Positions 1-6,684 of a DNA stretch of 7,657 bases are shown in pieces (position 1 is the first letter of the stretch; each line of letters opens with the position of its first letter). Source of the DNA: JBFIHZ01 sp041601535 (lineage in GTDB: Bacteria; Pseudomonadota; Gammaproteobacteria; Xanthomonadales; SZUA-36); contig JBFIHZ010000190.1 of NCBI GenBank assembly GCA_041601535.1, positions 1 to 7,657 on the forward strand, written 5' to 3'. A program made the translations under genes and the position numbers. The notes beneath the pieces were generated by a model that was given only the letters and a program-made list of their open reading frames with translations, was not told the DNA's origin and searched no databases.

Positions 1-1012
1 GCGGCGCCACCCAGGCCAGCAGGATGCCCTCTCGCACGGTCAGCGAACTGCCAAGGCTGGACAGCAGTACAGACAATGGCCGCGCCAGGAACAGCGCAAC
101 GGCCAGCAGCGCAACAGCGGTAAGCCCCAGGTTGGCCACCGGATCTATGTTCAGCCGGGCCGCCAGCAGGATGAACAGCATGGAAATTAGCACCACGGTG
201 AGGTGCTCCTTGAACGACAGCAACTCCTCGACATCCAGGTCGCGGGTATTGGCCAGTACGATACCCATCACGGTAACGGCGATCAGCCCCGATTCCTGGC
301 CGAGGGAATTGGACGCGGTGAACACCACCAGCACGGTTGCCAGCGCCGCATAGTTCTCCAGGTAGTCCGGGAACACATGGCGCTTGATCAACTGACCCAG
401 CACCACGCCACCGGCGATTCCCCACACCGTCCCCAGCATGATGACCTTGCCAAACGACAGCCAGGACTCGCCTTGCTGGCCGGTGATGATCATCTCAAAC
501 AGCAGTACCGCCAGTACCGCACCAATCGGATCCACCAGGATGCCTTCCCAGCGCAGAATATTGGCGATGCGGGCCGTCGGCTGAATGCTGCGCAGCATCG
601 GCATGATCACCGTCGGCCCGGTCACCGAAACCAGCGCGCCGAACAGCAGGGAAAGCTGCCAGTCCAGCCCGGCCAGGTAATGGGCCGCCGCACCCATCAC
701 GCCCCAGGTCACCAGCACGCCAACACTGGTCAGGTTGCGGATGATGCGCCCCACGCTGTGGATGTCCGAAAGGCGCAGGGTCAGGCTGCCTTCGAACAGG
801 ATGATGGCCACGCCCAGCGACACCACCGGAAACAGCAGGTCGCCGAGGAACTCATCGGGATTCAGTACGCCGAACACCGGGCCCAGCAGCAGGCCGGATA
901 TCAGCAGTGGCAGGATGGCTGCGATGCGCAACCGCCAGGCCACCCATTGGCAAGCCGCACCAAGACCCAGGATCAGGGCAATTTCCAGGGCCATATCGGT
1001 ACCATGTTCCAT
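1..1012 (-). CDS. CPA1-family cation:proton antiporter, C-terminal part outside window
   Basis: Inner-membrane antiporter expected to exchange Na+ or K+ for protons in pH and salt homeostasis. Reading the minus strand from ATG at 1012 gives an open frame of 337 residues that runs off the window edge, so only the N-terminal transport domain is visible. It is almost entirely hydrophobic helices. Family landmarks seen are LLISGLLLGPVFG (36-48), ILFEGSLTL (71-79), the broken-helix segment VSVTGPTVIMPML (128-140), RWEGILVDPIGAVLA (154-168) and SGLIAVTVMGIVLAN (241-255). Asp161 lies where CPA1 proteins carry the ion-binding Asp; here the pair reads VD rather than the ND of NhaP/NHE. Related proteins often end in a cytosolic TrkA/RCK nucleotide-binding domain, which cannot be checked here. 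The start is supported by a GGAGA ribosome site at 1018-1022, 5 nt upstream. The gene is divergent from ubiE. Ion specificity is not predictable. Confidence 0.9.
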   Translation of the reverse strand, partial: MEHGTDMALEIALILGLGAACQWVAWRLRIAAILPLLISGLLLGPVFGVLNPDEFLGDLLFPVVSLGVAIILFEGSLTLRLSDIHSVGRIIRNLTSVGVLVTWGVMGAAAHYLAGLDWQLSLLFGALVSVTGPTVIMPMLRSIQPTARIANILRWEGILVDPIGAVLAVLLFEMIITGQQGESWLSFGKVIMLGTVWGIAGGVVLGQLIKRHVFPDYLENYAALATVLVVFTASNSLGQESGLIAVTVMGIVLANTRDLDVEELLSFKEHLTVVLISMLFILLAARLNIDPVANLGLTAVALLAVALFLARPLSVLLSSLGSSLTVREGILLAWVAP

Positions 1013-1037
1013 AAGGGTCTCCAATTCGGGGTGGCAG

Positions 1038-1078
1038 GTCCGGTGCTTGGTTGATTCTATCACCGCGGGGCACCGGAC
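1038..1078. repeat. 9-bp inverted repeat flanking the antiporter promoter
   Basis: GTCCGGTGC at 1038-1046 is matched exactly by its reverse complement GCACCGGAC at 1070-1078, with 23 nt between. The right arm covers the candidate -35 of the antiporter promoter and the left arm lies near its transcription start, so the -10 sits in the middle. Transcripts from that promoter would contain only one arm, so a DNA-level operator is more likely than an RNA hairpin. No regulator is identified. Confidence 0.4.
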
Positions 1079-1080
1079 AA
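1054..1080 (-). promoter_or_regulatory. Candidate promoter of the antiporter gene
   Basis: On the minus strand there is TTGTCC (1080-1075), a 15-nt spacer and TAGAAT (1059-1054). The -10 is preceded by TGA, giving an extended -10 (TGnTAGAAT) that would compensate for the short spacer. It lies about 40 nt upstream of the start codon. It was called by motif match only. Confidence 0.45.
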
Positions 1081-1140
1081 GCGCGGGGTGTCGAGATGCC
1101 CGGGCAACAGCCGGAATTACAGTACACTTTCGCGCCCCCA

Positions 1141-1171
1141 TTGCGGTTTGTGCCGCCCGGGACGTTACAAT
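1141..1171 (+). promoter_or_regulatory. Candidate promoter of the ubiE operon
   Basis: TTGCGG (1141-1146) and TACAAT (1166-1171) are separated by 19 nt, which is longer than ideal. The -10 matches five of six consensus positions. Transcription would start about 75 nt before the ubiE ATG. It was called by motif match only; TACACT at 1123-1128 is a weaker alternative -10. Confidence 0.4.
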
Positions 1172-1255
1172 AGGGTCCTTGCATTCATGACCGCCAGGCA
1201 ACCGGGTCCACTACGGCGCAAATGGCCGGGCCGCCTGGTAAAACGGAACACGCAC

Positions 1256-2011
1256 ATGGCAGAACCAAAAACCGCAACAACGCACTTCGGTTACAAGGAA
1301 GTTCCCGTGCAGGAAAAAACTGCCCTGGTCGGCGAAGTGTTTACCTCCGTGGCCGGCAAATACGACCTGATGAACGACCTGATGTCACTGGGCATACACC
1401 GGCTGTGGAAACGTGATTTCATCGCCAACAGTGGTATTCGCCTGGGGCAGCAGGTGCTGGACCTGGCCGGCGGCACCGGTGATATCTCCGCGTTGCTCAG
1501 CAAACGCGTGGGCAGCAAGGGACAGGTGGTGTTGACCGACATCAATAACCACATGCTGGAAATTGGCCGTCAGCGCCTGGAAGACCGCGGTATTGCCGGT
1601 AATATGGACTACGCACTGGTCAATGCCGAGAGCCTGCCGTTTGCCAGCCGCAGTTTCGACGCCGTGACCATTGCCTTCGGCTTGCGCAATGTTACCGACA
1701 AGGATGCGGCTCTGCGGGAAATGCATCGCGTTTTGCGCCCGGGCGGGCGGGCACTGATCCTGGAATTTTCACAGGTGCAGGCCGAGGGATTGCGCAAGTT
1801 GTACGATCAGTACTCGTTCAGCCTGCTGCCCAAACTGGGCAAAATGGTGGCCGGTGACGAAGACAGCTACCGTTACCTGGCGGAATCCATCCGCCAGCAC
1901 CCGCCGCAGGAAGAACTGGCCGGCATGATGCGTTCAGCCGGTTTTGAACAGGTCAGCTATCGCGACCTGACCGGCGGTATTGTAGCTATCCATCGTGGTC
2001 TGCACAGTTGA
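1256..2011 (+). CDS. ubiE: UbiE, demethoxy-ubiquinol / demethylmenaquinol C-methyltransferase
   Basis: SAM-dependent C-methyltransferase that adds the ring methyl group in ubiquinone synthesis and, where present, in menaquinone synthesis. The 251-residue product equals the length of E. coli UbiE and matches it from TTHFGYKEVP (8-17) to the end. Motifs seen: FTSVAGKYDLMNDLMSLGIH (29-48), a UbiE/COQ5 signature; SAM motif I VLDLAGGTGDIS (67-78); acidic D95 in VVLTDIN; FGLRNVTDKD (141-150), the second UbiE signature; RVLRPGGRALILEFS (158-172); DEDSYRYLAESI (201-212). The frame is open upstream to 1088, but that extra 56 residues is low-complexity, overlaps the promoter region and has no family counterpart, so ATG 1256 was chosen, with a weak GGA at 1245-1247. 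It is the first gene of ubiE-ubiJ-ubiB. Confidence 0.97.
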   Translation: MAEPKTATTHFGYKEVPVQEKTALVGEVFTSVAGKYDLMNDLMSLGIHRLWKRDFIANSGIRLGQQVLDLAGGTGDISALLSKRVGSKGQVVLTDINNHMLEIGRQRLEDRGIAGNMDYALVNAESLPFASRSFDAVTIAFGLRNVTDKDAALREMHRVLRPGGRALILEFSQVQAEGLRKLYDQYSFSLLPKLGKMVAGDEDSYRYLAESIRQHPPQEELAGMMRSAGFEQVSYRDLTGGIVAIHRGLHS

Positions 2012-2024
2012 CCTCACCGTGCGC

Positions 2025-2052
2025 CAGCAGCGCATTGAAGTTTGCGCTGCTG
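2025..2052 (+). other. Stem-loop between ubiE and ubiJ
   Basis: CAGCAGCGCA (2025-2034) is the exact reverse complement of TGCGCTGCTG (2043-2052), giving a 10-bp stem with an 8-nt loop, starting 13 nt after the ubiE stop. It is followed by CGAGCGTTTGC, not a T-run, so it is a poor Rho-independent terminator. It may instead protect the ubiE 3' end or partly attenuate ubiJB. The 126-nt gap contains no gene. Confidence 0.5.
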
Positions 2053-2137
2053 CGAGCGTTTGCTACGAATTGCGGCAGACCCGCGCCATCGATGACTCCA
2101 CACTATTGAAGCCACCGTTTTGTTGAGAGACCTGACC

Positions 2138-2797
2138 ATGCCGAGTTACCGCACGCCCTTGCCTGCCATGTTGGCCGCCTCGCTGCAAACCGCCATTAAC
2201 CAGTTGCTGGCAATGGATGAGAGCAGCGCACAACGGCTGGCCGTGCTGCATCAGCGGGTGGTGCAACTGGACCTTGAAAACCTCGGTATCACGCTGTTTT
2301 TCGGCTTTGATCATGCCCGCGTCACGGTCAGCCTGGAAGCGGAAGGCGAGCCGGATACCGTGGTCAGCGGGTCACCGGCGGCATTGTTTGCCATGGCCAT
2401 GCCGGATGATGGCGGCAACTGGGGCATGCCCGGCTCGCGCGTAAAAATTTCCGGCGACGCCACGCTGGCGCGTGACCTGGAACGTGTATTCTCGCGCCTG
2501 CAGCCGGACTTTGAAGGCCAGCTGTCCAACTGGTTCGGCGATGTACTGGGCTACCAACTGGCCGCCGGTGCACGTGGCGCTGCTGCCCAGGCAAAGCAGT
2601 CTGCCGCCACGCTGGAGGACATAACCGGCGATTTCCTCAACCGGCCCAACGGTCCGGTGGCCAACGCATCGGAAATCACCGACTTCAGCGCCGCCGTTGA
2701 CCGGCTGCGTGACGCCACCGAGCGGCTGGAGGCCCGGCTGCGCATCCTGCAGCAGCGGCAACAGGTGGCTGATGACAACGGGGAACACCAGTCGTGA
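2138..2797 (+). CDS. ubiJ: UbiJ, SCP2-domain ubiquinone biosynthesis accessory factor
   Basis: Non-enzymatic factor of aerobic ubiquinone synthesis. In E. coli, UbiJ with UbiK organises the soluble Ubi complex and binds the hydrophobic intermediates through an SCP2 lipid-binding domain. The product is 219 residues (E. coli 201). An SCP2-like region spans about 15-122, with alternating strands LDLENLGITLFFGFD (44-58) and ARVTVSLEAEGEPDTVVSGS (60-79), followed by RVKISGDATLARDLERVFSR (101-120). The C terminus from about 183 to 209 is a charged helix with coiled-coil character, as in the family. Sequence identity to characterised UbiJ is low, so the call leans on architecture and its place between ubiE and ubiB. 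ATG 2138 was chosen because GAGAG at 2125-2129 is well spaced; an in-frame TTG at 2120 is less likely. It overlaps ubiB by 4 nt. Confidence 0.9.
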   Translation: MPSYRTPLPAMLAASLQTAINQLLAMDESSAQRLAVLHQRVVQLDLENLGITLFFGFDHARVTVSLEAEGEPDTVVSGSPAALFAMAMPDDGGNWGMPGSRVKISGDATLARDLERVFSRLQPDFEGQLSNWFGDVLGYQLAAGARGAAAQAKQSAATLEDITGDFLNRPNGPVANASEITDFSAAVDRLRDATERLEARLRILQQRQQVADDNGEHQS

Positions 2798-4470
2798 TCC
2801 ACGCACTCAAGCAATTCGGCCGCCTGGTCAAAATCGGCTCCATCGTGTCGCATTACCACTTGGAAGAATTTCTGCCCGCCAGCCGGCGGCCGATGAAGTT
2901 GTTACGTGCCCTCACGCCATGGAGCAGCCCGGCGGGCAGGACGCCACCGTTACAGCAACGCTCCAGGGGCGAACGCCTGCGCCTGGCGCTGACCGAGCTC
3001 GGCCCGGTGTATGTGAAGTTCGGCCAGATCATCTCCACCCGCCGCGACCTGATTCCGGCAGACGTGGCCGACGAACTGGTATTGCTGCAGGACCGGGTGG
3101 AACCATTTCCGGGCGAGCAGGCACAGGATCTGATTGAAAAAGCCCTGGAACGCCCGGTCAGTGAACTGTTTGCCGCCTTTGATATCCAGCCGCTGGCCTC
3201 GGCCTCCATCGCCCAGGTCCATGCCGCCACGCTGCAGGATGGACGCGAAGCGGTGGTAAAAGTGGTGCGGCCGGGTATCCGCCGCCAGTTACGCCGCGAC
3301 ATTGATTTGCTCTACGCCATTGCCCAGCTGGCGGAAAAATACTGGTCAGACGGGTACCGTGTGCGGCCTACCGAATTTGTGCGCGAGTTTGAAGCGTTCG
3401 TGTTTGACGAACTGGACATGTTCCGTGAAGCGTCCAATGCGTCCATCCTGCGCAGCAATTTTGCCGGCTCCAAAGACCTTTACATCCCGGAAATCTACTG
3501 GCATTACTGCCGCGACAACGTGCTGGTGATGGAACGCGTAGCGGGTATCCCGGTGAGCGATATCCCGGCCTTGCTGGACGCCGGCGTCGACCTGGAAAAG
3601 CTTGCCAAACTCGGCATCAGGGTGTTTTACACGCAGGTTTTCCGCGACAACCTGTTCCATGCCGACATGCACCCGGGCAACATCCTGGTGGACGCCACGG
3701 ATCCGCAGAACGCCAGCTTTATCGCGCTGGATTTCGGCATTGTGGCCAGCCTCACGCCCAAGGATCTGTACTATATTTCGGAAAATTTCGTGGCATTGTT
3801 CAACCGCGATTATTTCCGCGTGGCCAAGTTGCACGTGGATGCCGGCTGGGTGCCGCCAGATACCCGCCTGGACGAACTGGAAGCGGCCGTGCGCACGGTG
3901 GGCGAGCCCAACTTCACCCGGCCGCTGAACGAAGTGTCATTCGGCCAGCTGATGCTGAAACTGTTTCACGTGGCCTATCGCTTCAAGCTGAATATCCAGC
4001 CGCAATTGATCATGCTGCAGAAAACCCTGCTGAACGTGGAAGGCATTGGCCGCCAGCTTTACCCCGGGCTGGATGTGCTGGCCGTTGCCAAACCCGAGCT
4101 GGAATCCATCCTGCGGGAAAAACATGGCCTGGACCAAACCGCCAAAGATTTGCGCGACCGGCTCCCTGGCTGGCTGAGCAAAGCCCCGGAAATGCCCGGG
4201 CTGATCCATGATTACCTGACCCAGGCCACCACCGGCCAGTTGCACTCGAATATTGATTCCACCGACCTGGCGCGGCTGCGCGACGAACTGGATGTCTCCC
4301 ACCGCAAGACGCTGCGGGCCATCAGCGGCTCCGGCCTGATGCTGACCGGCGCCATCCTGATTGGTCTGGAAGCAGGCAGCTGGCGCTGGTTTGGTATGTC
4401 ATCACTGGGCCTTGTCATCCTGGTCACAGGCGCCTGGCAATTGTTGCGCGCTCACGGCAGCAAACAGTAA
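2794..4470 (+). CDS. ubiB: UbiB, atypical kinase/ATPase of ubiquinone biosynthesis
   Basis: Membrane-anchored ADCK/COQ8-family protein needed for ubiquinone synthesis; it is thought to use ATPase activity to help extract or deliver lipid intermediates rather than to phosphorylate proteins. The 558-residue product (E. coli 546) shows the family hallmarks: the KxGQ motif at K75-Q78, the Ala-rich loop ASASIAQVHAA (135-145) in place of a kinase Gly-rich loop, the ATP-binding lysine K156 in VVKVVRPG, the ExD motif E206-D208, the catalytic-loop HADMHPGN (289-296) and the DFG at D313-G315. Two C-terminal transmembrane helices are visible (about 510-528 and 533-551). It starts with GTG at 2794 inside the ubiJ stop (GTGA), which implies translational coupling. 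No key residue is missing. Confidence 0.97.
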   Translation: MIHALKQFGRLVKIGSIVSHYHLEEFLPASRRPMKLLRALTPWSSPAGRTPPLQQRSRGERLRLALTELGPVYVKFGQIISTRRDLIPADVADELVLLQDRVEPFPGEQAQDLIEKALERPVSELFAAFDIQPLASASIAQVHAATLQDGREAVVKVVRPGIRRQLRRDIDLLYAIAQLAEKYWSDGYRVRPTEFVREFEAFVFDELDMFREASNASILRSNFAGSKDLYIPEIYWHYCRDNVLVMERVAGIPVSDIPALLDAGVDLEKLAKLGIRVFYTQVFRDNLFHADMHPGNILVDATDPQNASFIALDFGIVASLTPKDLYYISENFVALFNRDYFRVAKLHVDAGWVPPDTRLDELEAAVRTVGEPNFTRPLNEVSFGQLMLKLFHVAYRFKLNIQPQLIMLQKTLLNVEGIGRQLYPGLDVLAVAKPELESILREKHGLDQTAKDLRDRLPGWLSKAPEMPGLIHDYLTQATTGQLHSNIDSTDLARLRDELDVSHRKTLRAISGSGLMLTGAILIGLEAGSWRWFGMSSLGLVILVTGAWQLLRAHGSKQ

Positions 4471-4491
4471 ACCGCACCGGCGACGGCTAGC

Positions 4492-5568
4492 ATGTCCCAT
4501 TCCGGCCCCGAGCATCCAGAAAAATCCGCCCAGGCCCAAAGCCTGGCTAGCGGCTTTGCGGCCAGTGCACGCTGGCATCTGTATGATTTCAATACACAGG
4601 CTGGCGAAGCCACGCTGGTGCGACTCGAGGAATCCAGCTACCGGCAAACCGCCTTTCTTGACCAAAGACTTTTGCCTTTAGCGCACGCTCAGGAGCAACT
4701 GGCGCTGCTCGCACTGCGGGACGGACTGCGCGACGCGCCACCAGCGCCGTCGCTGGCGGCCTGCATTTTCCACCTGGGCCATTGCGGCTCCACCTTGCTG
4801 TCGCGCGCGCTGGCCGCCAGCCCCCGGGTGTTACCCTTGCGCGAGCCGCTGACCCTGCGCCAGTTGTCAGCCGCACTGCACGCCGCCCCGGCCGGCCAAC
4901 CACCCCCCGCATGGCCGGGACTGCTGGACATGGTGTTAACCGCCCATGCGCGGGTCTTCCAGCCAGGTCAGCGCGCCATGCTCAAAGCCACCAGCACCTG
5001 CAATAACCTGATCGCTCCGACACTGCAGGCCCGGCCACATTGCCCTGCGATACTGATGTATGTACGTCTTGAAGATTACCTGGCCGGCATGCTCGGCAAA
5101 CTGCAGGCACCGGCCGATCTGCACGGCCTGCTTCATCACCGTCTGGCCGACTGGCAACAGCTGGCGGGCGCGCCCGTGCTGAACGCTGATGCCCTGGATG
5201 AACCGCAGCTGGCCGCCCTGGCCTGGCTTACCGGCATGCAGCATTTGGATGGCGCCCATCAGCAGTTCGGTGACCGAACACGTCTGCTGGATTTCGAGCA
5301 GTTTTTGGCACAACCTGAGCATCACCTGGCAGAACTTGCGCGTTTTACCGGGTTGGAACAGGAAAGCACTACCCTGTTGACGGCCTGGCCGGATATCGCC
5401 ACCTCGTATTCAAAGAAAACAGACGAACCCTATTCGGCCTTCAACCGCCGCAAAACCCTGCAACGCGGCCGCAGCCTGCGGGCCGGCGACATTCGCGCAG
5501 GTCTTGCATGGGCCAGCCAGCAGACAGCCGCCGTGCCGGCACTGGCCGTTTGTGAAAAATATTTCTGA
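4492..5568 (+). CDS. Sulfotransferase-like P-loop protein
   Basis: Predicted soluble P-loop protein of 358 residues, without signal peptide or membrane helices. IFHLGHCGSTLLSRAL (92-107) followed by SPRVLPLREP (110-119) resembles the 5'-phosphosulfate-binding loop and helix of PAPS-dependent sulfotransferases. The segment from LKATS (164-168) to ILMYVRLEDYLAG (187-199) resembles the strand carrying the 3'-phosphate-binding Arg (R192 here). RLLDFEQFLAQPEHHLAELA (264-283) resembles the late 'YEDL...P...' region. Unlike many family members it has His97 where Arg or Lys is usual, and the Ser that normally follows the 'RDPRDVLAS' block is not obvious, so PAPS use is uncertain. The acceptor is unknown. 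It begins 21 nt after ubiB with no promoter or terminator between and a poor ribosome site, so it could be read from the ubi transcript. It could also be a non-sulfonating relative. Confidence 0.7.
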   Translation: MSHSGPEHPEKSAQAQSLASGFAASARWHLYDFNTQAGEATLVRLEESSYRQTAFLDQRLLPLAHAQEQLALLALRDGLRDAPPAPSLAACIFHLGHCGSTLLSRALAASPRVLPLREPLTLRQLSAALHAAPAGQPPPAWPGLLDMVLTAHARVFQPGQRAMLKATSTCNNLIAPTLQARPHCPAILMYVRLEDYLAGMLGKLQAPADLHGLLHHRLADWQQLAGAPVLNADALDEPQLAALAWLTGMQHLDGAHQQFGDRTRLLDFEQFLAQPEHHLAELARFTGLEQESTTLLTAWPDIATSYSKKTDEPYSAFNRRKTLQRGRSLRAGDIRAGLAWASQQTAAVPALAVCEKYF

Positions 5569-5575
5569 GCGGGGC

Positions 5576-5603
5576 TTGAAATTCCGGCAGAAGAGACTAT
5601 ACT
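5576..5603 (+). promoter_or_regulatory. Sigma-70-type promoter of the TetR gene
   Basis: TTGAAA (5576-5581) and TATACT (5598-5603) are separated by 16 nt, each matching five of six consensus positions. Transcription would start near 5610, inside the inverted repeat at 5600-5619, whose left arm overlaps the -10. The promoter begins 8 nt after the sulfotransferase-like stop codon, so tetR is a separate unit. AAGGA at 5620-5624 is the ribosome site. Confidence 0.7.
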
Positions 5604-5619
5604 TACCTGCAAGTAAGTA
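5600..5619. promoter_or_regulatory. Probable TetR operator 1 (inverted repeat)
   Basis: TACTTAC (5600-5606) and GTAAGTA (5613-5619) form a perfect 7-bp dyad with a 6-nt spacer. The site covers the end of the -10 and the expected transcription start of the adjacent TetR gene, which is the usual position for autorepression. The same CTTAC-N6-GTAAG core recurs at 6232-6247. Binding is inferred from position and symmetry. Confidence 0.75.
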
Positions 5620-5631
5620 AAGGACGTGGTT

Positions 5632-6213
5632 ATGGTAGCGCCAGCAAATACCCGCGAGCAGATTATCGATACCGCCTACCAGCTGATGCTGCAGCGCGGT
5701 CTGAACGGTTTCAGCTACCGCGATATCTCTGAACCGCTGGGCATCAAGAATGCGGCGGTCCATTACCATTTCCCGAACAAAATGGACCTGGTCAAGGCGC
5801 TGGTGGAAGAAAATTGCCGGGTGTTACGCACTTCCACCGCGGAGTTCATGGCTTATGGCGGCGCGGCGCGGCCTCAACTGGAGGGCCTGTTTTCCTACAC
5901 CCGCAAGCAATGCCAATGCGGCCGGCCAATCTGCATGCCGGGCGCGCTGGCCATCGATTATGACGAACTGCCTGACGACATCAAGCAGCTCAACGACCGG
6001 TTTATCGCCGATTCCAGCCGCTGGCTGACGCGTGTGCTGGAGTTGGGCCGCGAGCAGAAAGAATTCAGTTTTAAAGGAGATCCCAGGATAAAAGCCCTGA
6101 CCATCCTGGCCACCATCCAGGGCGCACGACAAATGGCCCGGGCGGCGGAAGATGAAAATTTCCTGGATAAGTTATTTGACCAGATTCGTCTGGACCTGGG
6201 AATCACGAGTTAA
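5632..6213 (+). CDS. TetR/AcrR-family transcriptional regulator
   Basis: One-component regulator of 193 residues, the family's normal length. The N-terminal DNA-binding domain is clear: TREQIIDTAYQLMLQRGLNG (7-26), then the helix-turn-helix FSYRDISEPLGIKNAAVHYHF (27-47) and the NKMDLVKALVEE helix (49-60). The C-terminal helical half is the ligand and dimer domain. It carries a Cys cluster, C94-x-C96-x4-C101, in addition to C62, which might respond to oxidants, electrophiles or metal; this is inference. ATG 5632 was chosen because AAGGA at 5620-5624 is spaced 7 nt from it; the in-frame GTG at 5626 would be too close. A promoter overlapped by an inverted repeat precedes it, and a matching repeat precedes the next gene, so self-repression and control of the downstream membrane protein gene are likely. 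The ligand is unknown. Confidence 0.93.
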   Translation: MVAPANTREQIIDTAYQLMLQRGLNGFSYRDISEPLGIKNAAVHYHFPNKMDLVKALVEENCRVLRTSTAEFMAYGGAARPQLEGLFSYTRKQCQCGRPICMPGALAIDYDELPDDIKQLNDRFIADSSRWLTRVLELGREQKEFSFKGDPRIKALTILATIQGARQMARAAEDENFLDKLFDQIRLDLGITS

Positions 6214-6230
6214 AAAAATTTGCCTATTCA

Positions 6231-6250
6231 CCTTACTTATCAGTAAGTAT
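6231..6250. promoter_or_regulatory. Probable TetR operator 2, upstream of the membrane protein gene
   Basis: CTTAC (6232-6236) and GTAAG (6243-6247) form an inverted repeat with a 6-nt spacer, the same geometry as operator 1. Over the 20-nt window (5601-5620 against 6231-6250), 14 positions are identical. It lies in the 52-nt gap between the regulator and the next start codon. TTGCCT at 6220-6225 could be a -35, but no convincing -10 follows, so the promoter itself is unresolved; the gene may also be co-transcribed with tetR. Confidence 0.7.
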
Positions 6251-6265
6251 CTACGGAGCATTAGC

Positions 6266-6658
6266 ATGAACACACAAACATACCACTGGCCGGATCGCAC
6301 CCAGGGCACACTTACCAGTCCCTGGAACCCGGCTGACACGATCAGTCACGCCACCCATCTGAGCAAGCGAATGTTCATGGCACTGGTGCCGGCGCTGAGC
6401 ATACTGGTGGCTGCCGCCTGGGCCATGAGCCATAGCGAGGCCACCATCATGGTCCTGCAGGCTGCCATCTGGGCCACCGGCTTTGTATTTCTTGCCCTGG
6501 CGGCAGATACACTGAAACCCCAGGTCGGCGGTTTACTGGTAACCGGACTGACACTCCCCTTGCTGGCGGTAATCAGCGCCAATGTGGCCACCGAGTTTGC
6601 CATAGTGGCCGCGGCAATCGTGGCTGTATGGGTAGCCCGGGCCATTATGAAACGCTAG
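6266..6658 (+). CDS. Small four-helix membrane protein of unknown function
   Basis: I do not recognise this 130-residue protein. The N-terminal ~35 residues are polar, with several His and Trp residues, and have no signal peptide, so they are probably cytosolic. Four hydrophobic segments follow: about 36-54, 60-79, 87-106 and 109-126. The loops are short and the protein ends in the basic tail RAIMKR. The start at ATG 6266 is supported by GGAG at 6255-6258, spaced 7 nt. The frame is open further upstream into tetR but without a ribosome site. It lies 52 nt after the TetR gene and behind operator 2, so it is the probable regulated target. By analogy with other TetR-neighbour genes it could act in efflux, membrane stress or small-molecule handling, but no motif supports a choice. 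Confidence 0.8.
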   Translation: MNTQTYHWPDRTQGTLTSPWNPADTISHATHLSKRMFMALVPALSILVAAAWAMSHSEATIMVLQAAIWATGFVFLALAADTLKPQVGGLLVTGLTLPLLAVISANVATEFAIVAAAIVAVWVARAIMKR

Positions 6659-6684
6659 CACTGCCGGGTGAGGGCAACGTTTGG

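Noticed and set aside
203..1054. Long plus-strand open frame (283 codons) over the antiporter
   Set aside because: Its product is Gln/His/Arg-rich with no fold signature, while the minus strand in the same place encodes a recognisable CPA1 antiporter with a ribosome site.
1088..1255. 56-residue N-terminal extension of UbiE
   Set aside because: It lies over the divergent promoter region, resembles no UbiE N-terminus, and ATG 1256 gives exactly the normal 251-residue length.
2372..2806. Minus-strand open frame opposite ubiJ
   Set aside because: It is a GC-rich shadow of ubiJ, with no motif and no ribosome site.
3346..3834. Minus-strand open frame (162 codons) opposite ubiB
   Set aside because: It is antisense to the catalytic core of UbiB, and its composition reflects the complementary strand.
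4936..5325. Minus-strand open frame opposite the sulfotransferase-like gene
   Set aside because: It has no recognisable domain and lies fully within a better-supported gene.
6220..6253. Complete sigma-70 promoter for the membrane protein gene
   Set aside because: TTGCCT could serve as a -35, but none of the hexamers at a suitable distance is close to TATAAT, so only the operator was annotated.
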